The notes under the pieces were generated by a model. It worked only from the letters and a program-made list of their open reading frames with translations. It was not told the DNA's origin and searched no databases. DNA of 64,000 bases, taken from Sinonovacula constricta. Its lineage: Eukaryota; Mollusca; Bivalvia; Cardiida; Solecurtidae. A program made the position numbers and the translations under genes. Positions within the stretch are counted from its first letter, which is position 1. Every line of letters starts with the position of its first letter. Location of the stretch: contig CM017561.1 of NCBI GenBank assembly GCA_007844125.1, positions 19,276,170 to 19,340,169 of the forward strand. Direction: 5' to 3'. Shown here one piece after another: positions 13,600 through 25,960 of this stretch.

Positions 13600-15362
13600 C
13601 CACCCCGATAAATTTCTGGGTAAATGTTAACCGCAAAAGCCACAAACCTTGTTTACCTCCAGACCCACTGATGGATCAATATTAATCTTCAAATCTCGGG
13701 ATTAAATTAGCTCCAATCAAACCTTTGTTGCATAGCACAGGCTTACGTGCAATACAATGGAGTCTGAAAGCTTTCCTTGCATGTAGATCATGCCATTAAA
13801 ATACATGAAGGCGGATTGCGCGAGGCCGTCTGCAACAAGCTGTTAAAGAACGGGAGCAGAGCGCCAGTAAACCGCGGCTTGTTCCTTGCAAATTCATGGG
13901 CAAGGTCATGGAGTGAAAAAAAATGACTCACGTCTTCGTTCATCGATAAAATGAATTAATATTTAAGACGTAAGTATTAGTTAACATGTGTCAAATGTTT
14001 TCACTCTGTCGGAAATGATATACATTATGGGCATTTATAATTTTTGAAAAATTAATTGTAAGTGCTGTAAAATTAAAAATAGTATCAATAAACAGTAACG
14101 CTCATTTTCCTTCATCAATTATTTCCTATCTGCAAAGGTTCGTTTCTGCTGTTCTAACCATGACAAAAGAATACTGTGGCAACGGTTGCCTGGTATAACT
14201 TCCATCCTTGACCTTGCTAGTACAAATACAGGAAACGCATTCATGAACGTTTCACTTAGCAATTCAAATTTTGTTGACCTTGCAATCGCATTACCTGCAT
14301 TCAGTACAGTTTGTATTGTTCCGATATTGACATGGGAATTAGGGACAAAGCCACATTTTATGCAATATTGACAACCGGTCTGTTGTCACACCTTGATAAC
14401 AAAGACTGAAGAGAATATTGCCATAGAACCCTACAAGGTCATTTCGTACAATACAACAGCACATGTGTCTCATTCGCAACATCTCGGTTGCGACGCCCAG
14501 GGAAAGGAACCAACAGACTACAGATCAGAAAAAAGGCTGTTGACTAAAAGGGATTGTCTTTAAATTATCACTACACAACTATTAAACCTTGCGGTTTCTC
14601 TCTCCTTTCTCTCTGCTTCAAAAGCAAGCCCGGTGTGTATCAACACATGGCGCGAGCTTGGGATAGGTCCCGGGTAGATAGCGCTGATGGTTTTGCACCG
14701 GAAGTATATACACAGGTGGTGCTGTGGCGCGTGGCGGCCATGTGACATTTAAGAAAAAAAATCGATGAAGATTATTTTTAAGATGACACTTTTCTTATCC
14801 AAAGATCTAAATGTAAATTTCTCCTTATTAAACATGTTAGATGCTTTAACTGGGAATGTCTGATGAATTTATATAGAATTTTAAAGTAGTTTAACAAAAT
14901 TGTGATTGAAAAACAAAGAAAGAAAAAGCGAAATGGAAGTTCAAAGCAAGAAAATGGGTATACATGTTATCTGTTCGTAACAAACTAAAAAAAAAGAAGT
15001 AAAAAAAATATACAGAAAAGAACTTTACAAATTAAGTATAGTCAAAAAAACATGTTTTATAAGAACTACATACAGTACTCCTGGTGTTTAGCAAATGTTT
15101 CTATTCCAGTCTGATTTTGAGTATGTGACAGCTGCATGGGGTTTCTTCTTCTTTAAAAATGAACTAGTTCTAAAATATGTCATTCATTAATTACTACATT
15201 AGTCATGGTTAAATTGAAGCAAGAAGGCATATACATATGTTTAGCGTCTGAATGGGAGTTAAACATAATGTCTGTTAACAACTTGAAGGTAATATTAAAA
15301 AAAATCGTTAAAACAAATTGTTTTGTTTATTTTTGTTGCAATTTCGATGTCAGGAGCTCATT
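13600..15362. other. unique AT-rich DNA, nothing recognised
   Basis: Open frames at 14186-14371 and 14554-14748 are short and carry no domain I recognise. A small GC-rich patch at about 14640-14745 holds GGCGGCCATG and a CCCGGG site but no other promoter feature. Confidence 0.4.
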
Positions 15363-15425
15363 TGTGTCTGTTTGCTGTTGTTTTGTGTCTGTTTGCTGTT
15401 GTTTTGTGTCTGTTTGTTGCTGCAT
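15363..15425 (+). repeat. three-copy 21-bp tandem repeat
   Basis: The unit GTGTCTGTTTGCTGTTG plus TTTT occurs about three times. It encodes repeated Cys/Val-rich heptapeptides in two frames, which explains the apparent short open frames at 15205-15535. Confidence 0.85.
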
Positions 15426-15612
15426 TTATGTCTGCTTCTGTGTTGTTTTTTCTCTTGTTGTCGTTACTTTGCTATTTGTTGATGTTCGGTATTGCTGTTA
15501 ATTTCTGGACAGCATGTTTTAAATTAGTACCGTGATTAGTCTGACACATGTTGATATGTTGTTTACTGTTCCGTTTTAAGACTATTCTTCTGTATTAATT
15601 TTGGCTATATAT

Positions 15613-15699
15613 CATGTTCTGTTTATCAATAAGGTTATAAAATAAGTATGCGTGTGACAAATGAATGTATTTGATAACCTTATTATTAAACAGAACATG
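15613..15699. repeat. inverted repeat, 26-bp arms, possible small MITE
   Basis: The left arm at 15613-15638 starts CATGTTCTGTTT. The right arm at 15674-15699 is its reverse complement with 24 of 26 positions paired. Pairing can extend weakly inward through AAATA, and the loop is about 35 bases. The size and symmetry fit a miniature inverted-repeat element or a foldback, but no clear target duplication flanks it. Confidence 0.7.
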
Positions 15700-16495
15700 T
15701 AGACGAACATTAATTCAGGACAGTACTTCTTTTGTAAGGTTTAAAGAAGAAACCACATTCAGCCATGGCCATACATTAGAACTTACCTTTTAGCACTGAC
15801 AAATTATCCGTTCTTAAACACAGACTCTCGATTGTCTTACCTTAAATGACACGTCGTTTTTGTGAGATGAAAGCGACACCATAGCTTTTAAGCCTTACAA
15901 ATTACGTTTTTCTTTTTATGTCATTTAAATTTCTACATTTGAGAGCTTCTTCTGGATTACTTTATGTTTCCACAGCCCATTAAGACCTGTTTTATTTATT
16001 TTTATTTCTCACAATAACTAACATGGTGAGCTTTCAAGCGCATTTTTTATCTTTACTTGCATATACAACACGAAACTCCCTTAATGCCAAATAATTTATA
16101 AAACTAATTAAAAAAGGAAAATTTGAATTTTACATCCTCCACTTTTCTGAGTATTTTTAGATATGCTAATGTAGTATGCACCTCCTTGATATATATATGA
16201 TTGTCTCTATTTCAGAGAATTATCGACGCTGTGTCTTTTTGTAAATAGTTTTTAGTCAATTTTGTCAAGTTAATTTCCGTTTCTTATTTAGAAAATTACA
16301 CGGTGGATAAGCGTTAACTACTAAACTAAGTCCAATACGTGCAAAAACGTTGAACAAATTCTAAGTATGAAAATACACTTGTCCTAACCTTGTTGCACCA
16401 AGTCACTGTCTGTATGTATGTTTATAAGCACATTGGTAAAATGTGCTCACTTGAAATATATGTTCAAAAAGACTAAATAATCGTTAACCACAATA
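15700..16495. other. unique AT-rich DNA, nothing recognised
   Basis: No open frame, repeat or motif of note before the 31-bp array. Confidence 0.45.
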
Positions 16496-16497
16496 AT

Positions 16498-18720
16498 TTA
16501 ACCCCTCTTCATTTAACACTACCACGTGTTACCCCCTCTTCATTTAGCACTACCTCGTGTTACCCCCTCTTCATTTAGCACTACCTCGTGTTACCCCCTC
16601 TTCATTTAGCACTACTTCGTGTTACCCCCTCTTTAATTAGCACTACCTCGGGTTATCCTCTCTTCATTTAACACTACCACGTGTTACCCCCTCTTCATTT
16701 AACACTACCACGTGTTACCCTCTCTTCATTTAACACTACCTTGTGTTACCCCCACTTCATTTAACACTACCACGTGCTACCCCCTCTTCATTTAGCACGA
16801 CCTCGTGTTACCTCCTTGCATTTAACACTACCTCGTGTTACCTCCAATTCATCTAACCCTACCTCGTGTTACCTCTATATTTAACCCTACCTCGTGTTAC
16901 CCCCTCTTCATTTAACACTACTATGTGTTACCCCCTCTTCATTTAACACTACCACGTGTTACCCCCTCTTCATTTAGCACTACCTCGTGTTATCCCCTCT
17001 TCATTTTACACTACCATGTGTTACCCCCTCTTCATTTAACACTACCACGTGCTACCCCCTCTTCATTTAGCACTACCTCGTGTTACCCCCCCCCCTCTTT
17101 ATTTAGCACTACCTCGGGTTATCCCCTCTACATTTAACACTACCACGTGCTACCCCCTCTTTATTTAGCACTACCACGTGTTAACTCCTCTTCATTTAGC
17201 ACTACCACGTGTTACCTCCTCTTCATTTAGCACTACCTCGTGTTACCCCTCTTCATTTAGCACTACCTCGTGTTACCCCCTCTTTATTTAGCACTACCTC
17301 GTGTCACCCCCTCTTTATTTAGCACTACCACGTGTTAACCCCTCTTCATTCAAGACTACCACGTGTTACCCCATCTTCATTAAGCACTACCTCGTGTTAC
17401 CCCCTCTTTATTTAGCACTACCTCGTGTTACCCCCCTCTTTATTTAGCACTACCACGTGTTAACCCCTCTTCATTTAACACTACCACGTGTTACCCCCTC
17501 TTCCTTGAACCCTACCTCTTGTTACCCACTTTTCATTTAACACTACCACGTGTTACCTCCTCTTCATTTAACCCTATCTCTTGTCAACCCCTCTTCAATT
17601 AACCCTACCTCTTGTTATCCCCTCTACATTTAACACTACCTCGTGTTTTCCCCTCTTCACTTAACACTACCATGTGTTACCCCCTCTTCACTTAACACTA
17701 CCACGTGCTACCTCCTCTTCATTTAACCCTACCTCTTGTCACCCCCTCTTCATTTAACACTACCTTGTGTTACCCCCCTCTTCATTTAGCACTAACACGT
17801 GTTACCCTTCTTCATTTAACACTACCACGTGCTACCCCTCTTCCTTGAACCCTACCTCTTGTGATTCTCTCTTCATTTAAAACTACCACGTGTTATCCCC
17901 TTTCCATTTAACACTACCACGTGTTACCCCCTTTTTATTTAGCACTACCACGTGTTACCCCCTTTTCATTTAGCACTACCACGTGTTGACCCCTCTTCAT
18001 TTAACACTACCTCGTGTAACCCCCCCCCCCCATTCACTTAACACTACCATGTGTTACCCCCTCTTCACTTAACACTTAACACTACCACGTGCTACCTCCT
18101 CTTCATTTAACCCTACCTCTTGTCACCCCCTCTTCATTTAACACTACCTTGTGTTACCCCCCTCTTCATTTAGCACTAACACGTGTTACCCTTCTTCATT
18201 TAACACTACCACGTGCTACCCCTCTTCCTTGAACCCTACCTCTTGTGATTCTCTCTTCATTTAAAACTACCACGTGTTATCCCCTTTCCATTTAACACTA
18301 CCACGTGTTACCCCCTTTTTATTTAGCACTACCACGTGTTACCCCCTTTTCATTTAGCACTACCACGTGTTGACCCCTCTTCATTTAACACTTCCTCGTG
18401 TAACCCCCCCATTCACTTAACACTACCTTGTGTTACCTTTCTTCATTTAACTCTACCTCGTGTTGCCCACTCTTCATTGAACCCTACCTCGTGTAACCCC
18501 TTTATTGAATCCTTACTCTTGTTTCCTGTATTTTGTTTCACCTTACCTCGTGCTACCCTCAATCGTTTAACCCTACCTCATGTATGTCACTATTCGTTTA
18601 ACCCTACCCTGTATAACCGTTTAATAATATACTCGTGTTACCCCTGATTCGTTAGTACGCCTGTGTTACTCCCATCCCATTTAAACGTTTAACTCTATAT
18701 TTTTGTTACCCTACATTGTT
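16498..18720 (+). repeat. 31-bp minisatellite, CACGTG-rich, ~70 units
   Basis: The unit is about 31 bp, built on CCTCTTCATTTAGCACTACC followed by (A/T)CGTGTTACCC. Many units read ACCACGTGTTA, so the array holds more than 20 copies of the palindromic E-box CACGTG, alternating with CTCGTG variants. Units after about 18400 are increasingly degenerate. Internal C runs vary in length. Open frames at 16925-17137 and 18336-18647 are repeat by-products. Confidence 0.95.
17640..18400 (+). repeat. ~380-bp higher-order duplication inside the 31-bp array
   Basis: A run of about 12 variant units is repeated in the same order. CATGTGTTACCCCCTCTTCA occurs at 17671 and at 18048, offset 377. ACGTGTTGAC occurs at 17981 and 18365, offset 384. 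The 7-base difference is one extra AACACTT in the second copy. Shared rare variants (CTTGTGATTCTC, TAACACGTG) show block duplication rather than independent unit turnover. Confidence 0.9.
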
Positions 18721-19450
18721 TTGTCCCTTTCTTTTCTGTCACCGTTTTACCGGTTCCTTGCATTACGGTGTGTACAGAATGCTTCTTACTGTCCGCAACT
18801 AACAACAGTTGAGCAAAGTTACTCAATCTAACTCTACAATTAGTGCCTTGTTAGTGAGTGCAAGCTGCGTATCTGCTGAGCGGCAGACAGAACACTATGT
18901 GGGCGAGAAAGAAGGTGGAGCGACCTAGCGTTGCTAAGCAACGAGTGAGACTGCGTGCAATGTGTTACAATACATGCAAATGAACGTACCGTGTTAGGCT
19001 TTTACGGCTCTGGTGAACTCCGTGTTCTCGATGTTCAGAAAACGTAACGCCGAGGGACTACTTTCACTATAACCCATTTCGTCGGTAGCTGTGACCTCGA
19101 TTACCCTGTTGTTACACACGCAGAAAAGACGGATCAGCGGGATGTCGGGTTGGATGGGTAGTGGGTGAAACGGGTAAGCCTATCTGTACAATACCATTAC
19201 AGATAACTTTCAATGTTGCCTAGCATCTGTTTTGAATAAACTGAAAATATGGCGAGTAATGATGGTGCTAGTTTTTACAGTAAATCTTGCTTTATTGTAC
19301 CGGGGCTTGCGTTTTATATGGGCGAATAAAATGTGAAAGCGAGCCCGGGCTTTGATATGAGTCTGAGTTCATTCACATAACCCGCTTGTTTTGACGAGAC
19401 GGCGCTGAAGATCAATAAAACTGTGCTGCAGGTCGAGGACGAGTTAAATA
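18721..19450. other. GC-richer non-coding patch
   Basis: Base composition is visibly less AT-rich than the flanks and there are several CpG-containing words. It contains the X-box at 18930-18942. No open frame of note was seen. A regulatory role is possible but rests only on composition and that one motif. Confidence 0.35.
18930..18942. promoter_or_regulatory. candidate RFX X-box, GTTGCTAAGCAAC
   Basis: A perfect 13-bp palindrome matches the RFX-family X-box consensus (GTTGCC/T, short spacer, GGCAAC or AGCAAC). RFX factors bind such sites in ciliary and other gene promoters in animals. There is no adjacent gene in the window to link it to. Confidence 0.45.
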
Positions 19451-22400
19451 TGTAATGAGAATGGGATAATAAACATTGCTAGGGCCACATCGATGGTTAA
19501 ATAAAGTGGACAGGGATCTTTAAGGATCGGTTTAATCTTTATCCAACCAGCACATTGGAAATAAATAATGTCCCTTGTGAACTGTGTTACGCCTATAAAT
19601 ACTAGTCAAGAAGTCAGAAACCCTACTGATGTATTAAGTCACACTGACATTTTTCTATCAACCCCAGCCATTCATTTTCAATTCATATCAAACTGTAAAA
19701 TACCTGTTCACTATTAATATATTCGAATCTATTTTACGTCTAAATTTAGACCTTCGACTTCAAAGAATTCTAACAGCGCGGGAAAAGGTATACAGCGGGA
19801 ATGCCTTACCCATGAATATCTATAAACATTCAGGTATGTTTTTTTTTACTGCTAGAGCTCAGCACATTTTTGTGGTCGCGAGCAAATCAAGACATGAGCT
19901 TGTTTTTGAGCCCGGGAAAGGCGGGCTCGATGGTTTCTAGCAACACTTAAGTCCGGGTAACGGCTTGTGATATATCTACAACAACGTCCCCAATCGATCG
20001 CATTATGTCAATAAAATATTAGCAAGTGAACTCAAAGGCACGCCGCCCTTATTGACAAATGTGTACACGCAGAGCTGTAGGGGCACATGCACTCAAATCC
20101 TAGCATATGATTTATAATATAGCGCTTGTTCCAGCGTTGTTTGACAATGGGCAGCTGGGAAGAATGTAAACATGCATAAAATTGCATGAACTATTGATCA
20201 ACCTCACTATGTGATAAAAACTGGTTAAATATGATAATAAAAATCATTTCATTGTCCCAGCATATTTGCTCTGGCAACGCAGATAACAGTCTAAGTGCAA
20301 AAATTATTAAATGCATATTTTATCATTAGCATAAGTTTAAAATTGTTTGATTGTTAATTATAAAAATACATAATTATTTAAGTCAGTGCCCGTACATCCA
20401 ACATTAAAACAGTCCTTCTTGTGAAGGGCGACATGTTTACCAAGAGTCCAGGGATCAGATGTAATGTTTTATTTCATTATTTATTGTGCGTTAATAACAT
20501 TGTCTTTGTTTGAATCGCCCACCTGTTAGCACTTAAAACTGTGTATTATCATTCTGTCAGCAACATTTCCATTTTTTGACATGTAATCACAAGAAGGAAA
20601 ACAACTTACACTATACCTACTGTTAAATGGTTTTCTAGTATTGTCGTATAGTGGTGCATGCCACATTTAAAATCCCAAATTTACGACGTTAGTATCAGGG
20701 TAGCAAAGTAGAAATGAGGTGATTCTTTTCTAGAAACTGCGTCCTTTAATTTTTATATTTTTGGTAACATTTGCTTAAATTAATATATTGTTTTCAATAA
20801 TTTTATTACTGCAGTGCGGTTTTAGTGTGTTTTTTCACATCCATGTACAATCTTTACAGTCGTTAATAAGATGTCGTATATATCTATCTTACTCGATCAT
20901 ACATATATATTTGAAATGCTTTACCACATTCCACATATATATAAATCGCACTGATAAATATTTCAGATAATTCTTTTGCAAGACAATGGGGAAAGTATTT
21001 TCAAATCTGAGTGCATGAAAACTTAGTTTTTCTTTGGATGAAGGCGGACATGATGTCGCCAGACTGAAAATGTTTTGTGCACAATCGACTGATTATTGTT
21101 TTTATAACAACACGCCCTCTCGGTTTCAAGCAAACATCCACCGTAGTGTGCAGTGTATGAATCTATTATGTAAGCAGGCGAGTTACTCCCCTTCTTGTTC
21201 AATGCCTCACAGACGAATTTCTTCTCAAATTTGTTTACTGAGCAGAGGAATGTAAATGTTGCATGAATAATGTTCAATATGACCATTAGAGAAAAATCTC
21301 ACTGTTTGAAAAGGAAATGTTCTCTATTGACACTTCAGTATAATACTTCCTTTCATCGAGCGAACAAAGGTGAAAATGCGCGCGAAATATTACTACAAAG
21401 AAATGTACAGCGTTTTACTCCTATCGAAAGAAAAGCGAAATGAGCCTTAAAGCTTTACGGGTCACTAGGTTATGTTTATAAACTTAGCCTCTGATAGCTT
21501 AAATCTGCGAAGTCACTTATTGAGGTGTTGAGTATCTTTGAAATTCAAACCGTACAATCAATTTAGTCCGCCACTTGAAGACCATAGGATTGTAGGAACT
21601 ACTTTCGTCCTCACCCCCACTCCGCGCTAATATTTAGCTTATGACTTACAAGCGAGTAATTATCATGATTTACATTCATAAGATAGTTTGGTCATTGTCA
21701 CCTTTGTGTCTAAGGAATTTCCATCCACAAATCAGACGGTGTTATAATTGCTACCACATCGACAAATAGGACACCTTATACCACCATAGGACAATAAGTC
21801 CTGGGGCGAGATTCCTATCTTATGCTAAAGACAGCCCTTGGAAGCGTTAGACATTTTGTTCCAAATCAGGAAGATAACGGAAGAACGAAATGAGCCGTGT
21901 AGAAAATATCATATTAATTACACTAAGCCGTTAACAATAAATTATCTAACGTTTCACACGCGTGGAATTAAGATTGTTTTGTTTTGTTTGTAGCAGAGCT
22001 ATGCATTGGTTGGCTATCATGTTTTTGAATGGCTATGTTCTGAAATCCCGAAAACAATTGACTTGTTGGCGGGACTACGTTTGTTACTATTATTTACCCA
22101 AGGAAGATTTACCGATTAATTAAGACGCTAAACTGTAACCTATATAACATAACCTACACTATATTTCGCGCATATTTTCTGACTTGCAATCGGGCGATTA
22201 GAATGTAGATACAGGATGCAAGGCAATAAAGTTTCAATTAAATGCTCATTTAATCGCACCTGCTACAAGAACACGCTTATTTTGTCAGAAGCAGACACAC
22301 AGGAAACAGTTGTTTGAATGTATGATGTCTTGAGTAAGCGCATCTGGTAACAGTAACATAGCAGACTACACGTCACTAGCTCATTGCCTTTCGCAGTCAA

Positions 22401-22597
22401 AGGGAAGTAACTGTCGTTACGTAAGTTTTACTTGTAATCTTGTAGATACTTTTTATACTAGTTGCTAACATACCAATTTCCTACTACACTGCTTCACGGA
22501 ATAGGATGGAAAGAACACACCGAGGGACGGAAGAATATCATTATCTAACTATATTGTCTGGTCTTTTGATTCTAACCTTGTTGTTTTATATGATCAT
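19451..22597. other. unique AT-rich DNA, nothing recognised
   Basis: Overlapping open frames at 21023-21286 on both strands have no recognisable domain. Two GAGCCCGGG words (about 19341 and 19909) are not part of a longer repeat that I could find. Confidence 0.45.
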
Positions 22598-22601
22598 TTA
22601 A

Positions 22602-22990
22602 AGGTAGTACTTAGCAGCTTGCCTTTGTCAAATACGTGTAATATCTTACTAATGGTTTGAGGAATTTGGAAATAATATCTTCATACTTTAGTGTAAGTAA
22701 TGACACATTTCAACACTTTCTCAATAGTTAGACAGTACAAATCGTGAATTTAATCTCTCTAAATGTTCATTTATTTCAAATCTATAAAAAGAGAGATGGG
22801 GTTTTCTGCTTAAACTAAGTTATCGACGTCAGAAGGGACTTCCCGGTAGATGATACAATGTAAATGTCAAAAGGAAGTAACCACATGATTTTCAGCATTA
22901 AAAATACCTAACTGTACAGCGTGGCTTGGAAAGAAAATACATTTTTGAAATGACGAATAGCTCAATTAAAACAACAATAACAACACACTA
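22602..22990 (-). mobile_element. TTAA MITE family, diverged copy with one end
   Basis: TTAA at 22598-22601 is followed by AGGTAGTACTTAGCAGCTTG, a diverged match to the family terminus AGGYGGTATCYGACAGTTTG. The interior shares ordered blocks with the reverse complement of the copy at 49698-50908: TCATACTTTAG, TTCAAATCTAT, TTCTGCTTAAA, ATCGACGTCAG, and CTAACTGTACAGCGTGGCT. The far terminus was not found, so the right boundary is approximate. The internal CACGTG of other copies is CACATG here. Confidence 0.7.
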
Positions 22991-23225
22991 TTAAGAATCT
23001 AGTAATAAATATTAAAGCTATTCAATCACAAAGGATAAATACGCATAAGGCTGTGTTTTAAACGGATACACAAACTCGGTTTTAAATACTTGTTACCCTC
23101 TACCGATCCTTGCCGACTTTACACGATATGTGTTCGAGTCTTTTACAAGACCGGGTTAGTAATCCCAAATTGCAACTCGCCTTCGCTCCGAGAAAAGTCA
23201 TGCCCTAGTGTGACAGGGGTATTAT

Positions 23226-23370
23226 AAGAACAGAACAGAACAGAACTTTATCAAGACTTAAAGATTACAGACCACCGTCCATAGAACAACCGACTGGAAC
23301 AAACGTGTGCCTGCTATAAATGAAACATACGTGTACATAAAAATATAGTATTTTATGTAATATTAGTGAA
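23226..23370 (-). mobile_element. possible LINE 3' end with (AACAG)n tail
   Basis: AGAACAGAACAGAACAGAAC at about 23229-23248 resembles the pentameric tail of the LINE remnant at 45347-46345 and would mark a minus-strand 3' end. The adjoining 23320-23368 recurs at 24408-24454 (ATGAAACAYRCGTGTACATA then AT-rich), so it belongs to a dispersed repeat. No coding remnant was recognised upstream. Confidence 0.4.
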
Positions 23371-23850
23371 ATTATAACATTAACAATTTGCTTTGTTGCT
23401 GGTACAAACGGTCAGGTGTAGTTATCTATCGTTGTTATATATCACTCTACAGCACCAGTTTAATATTTGATATCAACCATACTTAAAGACGATATTGTAG
23501 CTGATAGGTGTTGTACATTTAGCTTTTTTTTTCTGTCGGTAAAGACTTTTGTCTTTTATTCCATTTATCTATTACCGTTTTATATCAATAACAAAATTAA
23601 GTATAATCTTTGATATCAGTTATCATTTTCTATAAAATTACCGAGGCTTAGTTCCATTAAAAAATAAAAATACACCATATACCTATGTCAGTATTATGAA
23701 AGAACTGTGGTAACGAGCTTTTGTATTTGTAAACGGATCTTAAACCTATTTCTTGTATGATATAAATATATACATCCAATTTCTGTCACTTTCAACACCC
23801 TGTACTTTGTAAAAGCTACGTGGTCACAGTTTGTCAAAGGATCATCATCG

Positions 23851-23997
23851 GCAGCAGCAACAGCGACAGCAGCAGCGGTAGCAGCAGCAACAGCGGTAGC
23901 AGCAGCAACAGCGACCGCAGCAGCGGTAGCAGCAGCAACAGCGACAGCAGCAGCGGTAGCAGCAGCAACAGCAGCAACAACAGAAGCAACATTAAAC
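23851..23997 (+). repeat. interrupted (AGC)n/(CAG)n trinucleotide tract
   Basis: GCAGCAGCAACAGCGACAGC-type triplets form imperfect ~30-bp modules. All six frames are low complexity (Ser/Asn/Gly, Ala/Val or Leu). No splice context supports an exon, so the open frames at 23694-24056 are treated as by-products. Confidence 0.9.
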
Positions 23998-24407
23998 AAC
24001 ACAGATTTTTATACAATACCTTTCTCGTGCAAATGGATAAAATAAATTATTCTTAGAACTTCGTATATAGAAGGAAAGACTTCATGCAATATCAAATTTC
24101 ATTTGGGTTTCACATGACACTATAGTTTTATGTTTAAAAAAATAGTTTGATTCTTATTATTTTATTATATTTGTAAGAAAATTGATATCTATAACACTAA
24201 TTGATTCCATTAAACAATGGTTTAAGATGATAACAATGAAAACAAAAGTGTATGTTAATACAACAATTTATATGAATATGTGTTTTGGTCAAGTTTCATG
24301 AATGTACAGGACCATTGTAACCCAACATGATGAACAAGTATATTTCGGTGTGTACCCTAGTAATACAACTAGTAATAACAACAATCTTACCTTTCGTATT
24401 TCGTATA

Positions 24408-24454
24408 TGAAACACGCGTGTACATAAAATATTGTATTTTATATAATATTAGTG
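24408..24454 (+). repeat. second copy of a dispersed ~48-bp repeat
   Basis: About 85% identical by eye to 23320-23368. Both copies begin ATGAAACA, carry CGTGTACATAAAA, and end ATAATATTAGTG or its close variant. Confidence 0.65.
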
Positions 24455-25097
24455 GGGAGGGCGGGCTGGATAGTGTAAAAATGCATACATTCTGAACAAA
24501 AAGTACATCAATATAATCCAGCATTTTCTTAAAGCTGACATTCAAATTACGAACATAATGTCGATAAAACAGTGTTTAAATAAACAAGTATTATTCAACT
24601 GTCCGCATTTCAGCTCAGACGTAAACTTAACCGCAGACAGACGCAATTTACACGAATGACTTAAATATTTACAGGAAATGTATTTTTGATTGTTTTTGTA
24701 AAAGGGCATTAAACAGAAAACAACAAACATTGTAAAAATTGTGAAATCTGTAAATAGTTCCGGCTTGCAGCGACGATTCTGCGTAAAGACTTACGAATAC
24801 GATTCGTTGCCTTCGTCACACTTTCATGAAACAAATAAATCTAACTATTGTTTACATCTGTGGGCTATACTTGGACGTTTATCGCCTTATGTTTACACTG
24901 ACTTAGCAGCATATGTTACCATTTACTTGTTTTTAATGGCGTATTGCGTTCTTTACGCCTTAATATTGACGCAAGGAAAAGTTAACTGAAATTTATCTAA
25001 TTTCAGTAGTGACATTGTGCTAGAAAACAAAATAAAAAATATAACATTTACTCAGAAACCATAGTTATAAATAAATAAGATATATGATTATGAAGAC
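24455..25097. other. unique AT-rich DNA, nothing recognised
   Basis: Two opposite open frames (24542-24730 and 24741-24989) show no domain. A short GGGGAGGGCGGGC patch follows the repeat at 24454. Confidence 0.4.
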
Positions 25098-25186
<89 letters not shown>

Positions 25187-25222
25187 CAACAACAACAACA
25201 ATAACAATAATGATAATAATTA
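25098..25222 (+). repeat. (AAT)n microsatellite with (AAC)n end
   Basis: About 28 uninterrupted AAT triplets are followed by about six AAC triplets and imperfect AAT/AAC units. Poly-Ile frames on both strands are by-products. Confidence 0.98.
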
Positions 25223-25865
25223 CAATGTTTTGTTTAATATTTTTGTTGTTGCCCCAAGAGTTCAAATAGTCATTACTAATGCCTTTTGAAGATTTAGGCC
25301 ACTAACCTTTTAGATAATGGTAATTAACAAGTAGAGCACGTTCTCTAACATACAGTTTGAGTAAATATCGTGTATTTCTCATTAATGTAAGCTTCAAACG
25401 AAACTTCTTAACTAAAAAGCAAACTATTAAATAAATAAATAAATAAAACAAAAACATTTCCATGTCAAATCATACTCTGAAATACATACTTATATAATAA
25501 GCGCGTTTGTTAAGATATGGTTTGTCCTTTAAGGTAAATTGATTAATTGAAAAATAATTAAATCACTAAAATGCGCATTAAATAGTGTTCGAAATACTTT
25601 ATTTGTGCGGTAAATGTAAGGAAATTTTACCAACTTTGTATTGATAGTCAGACTCAGTTTGCCGTCGACAATAATATACGTTTGATTTCTATGTTGTGAG
25701 TAATTAATTTTTTTTTATACCAGTTCGACTTATTGCAAGTTCCTTTCCTGTAAGGAAACTGCAAAACCAGACAAAAATGGAAGCTCTATAGACTATGGTA
25801 AGACAAATACTGAGGGTAAACTAAAACTGACCGTATACGGCGCACTACACTATTGTCAGTGCTGG
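25223..25865. other. unique AT-rich DNA with an (AAAT)n run
   Basis: An AAATAAATAAATAAATAAA run lies at about 25429-25447. No gene was recognised. Confidence 0.45.
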
Positions 25866-25960
25866 ATAATGGTAACGGTAATGGTAATGGTAAATGGTAA
25901 CGGTAATGGTAAATGGTAATGGTAACGGTAATGGTAAATGGTAATGGCAAATGGAAATGA
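25866..25960 (+). repeat. (GGTAAT)n hexanucleotide repeat
   Basis: GGTAAT, GGTAAC and GGTAAAT units alternate. It is followed at about 25970 by a GGGGGTGGGGGG run. Confidence 0.9.

Noticed and set aside
16498..18720. CRISPR-like array
   Set aside because: Units are contiguous with no unique spacers, and the genome context is eukaryotic. The same holds for the other arrays.
23694..24056. Ala/Val-rich or Ser-rich protein from the AGC tract
   Set aside because: The frames exist on both strands because of the triplet repeat. There is no conserved flank or splice site.
25065..25269. poly-Ile frames
   Set aside because: Direct by-product of the (AAT)n microsatellite.
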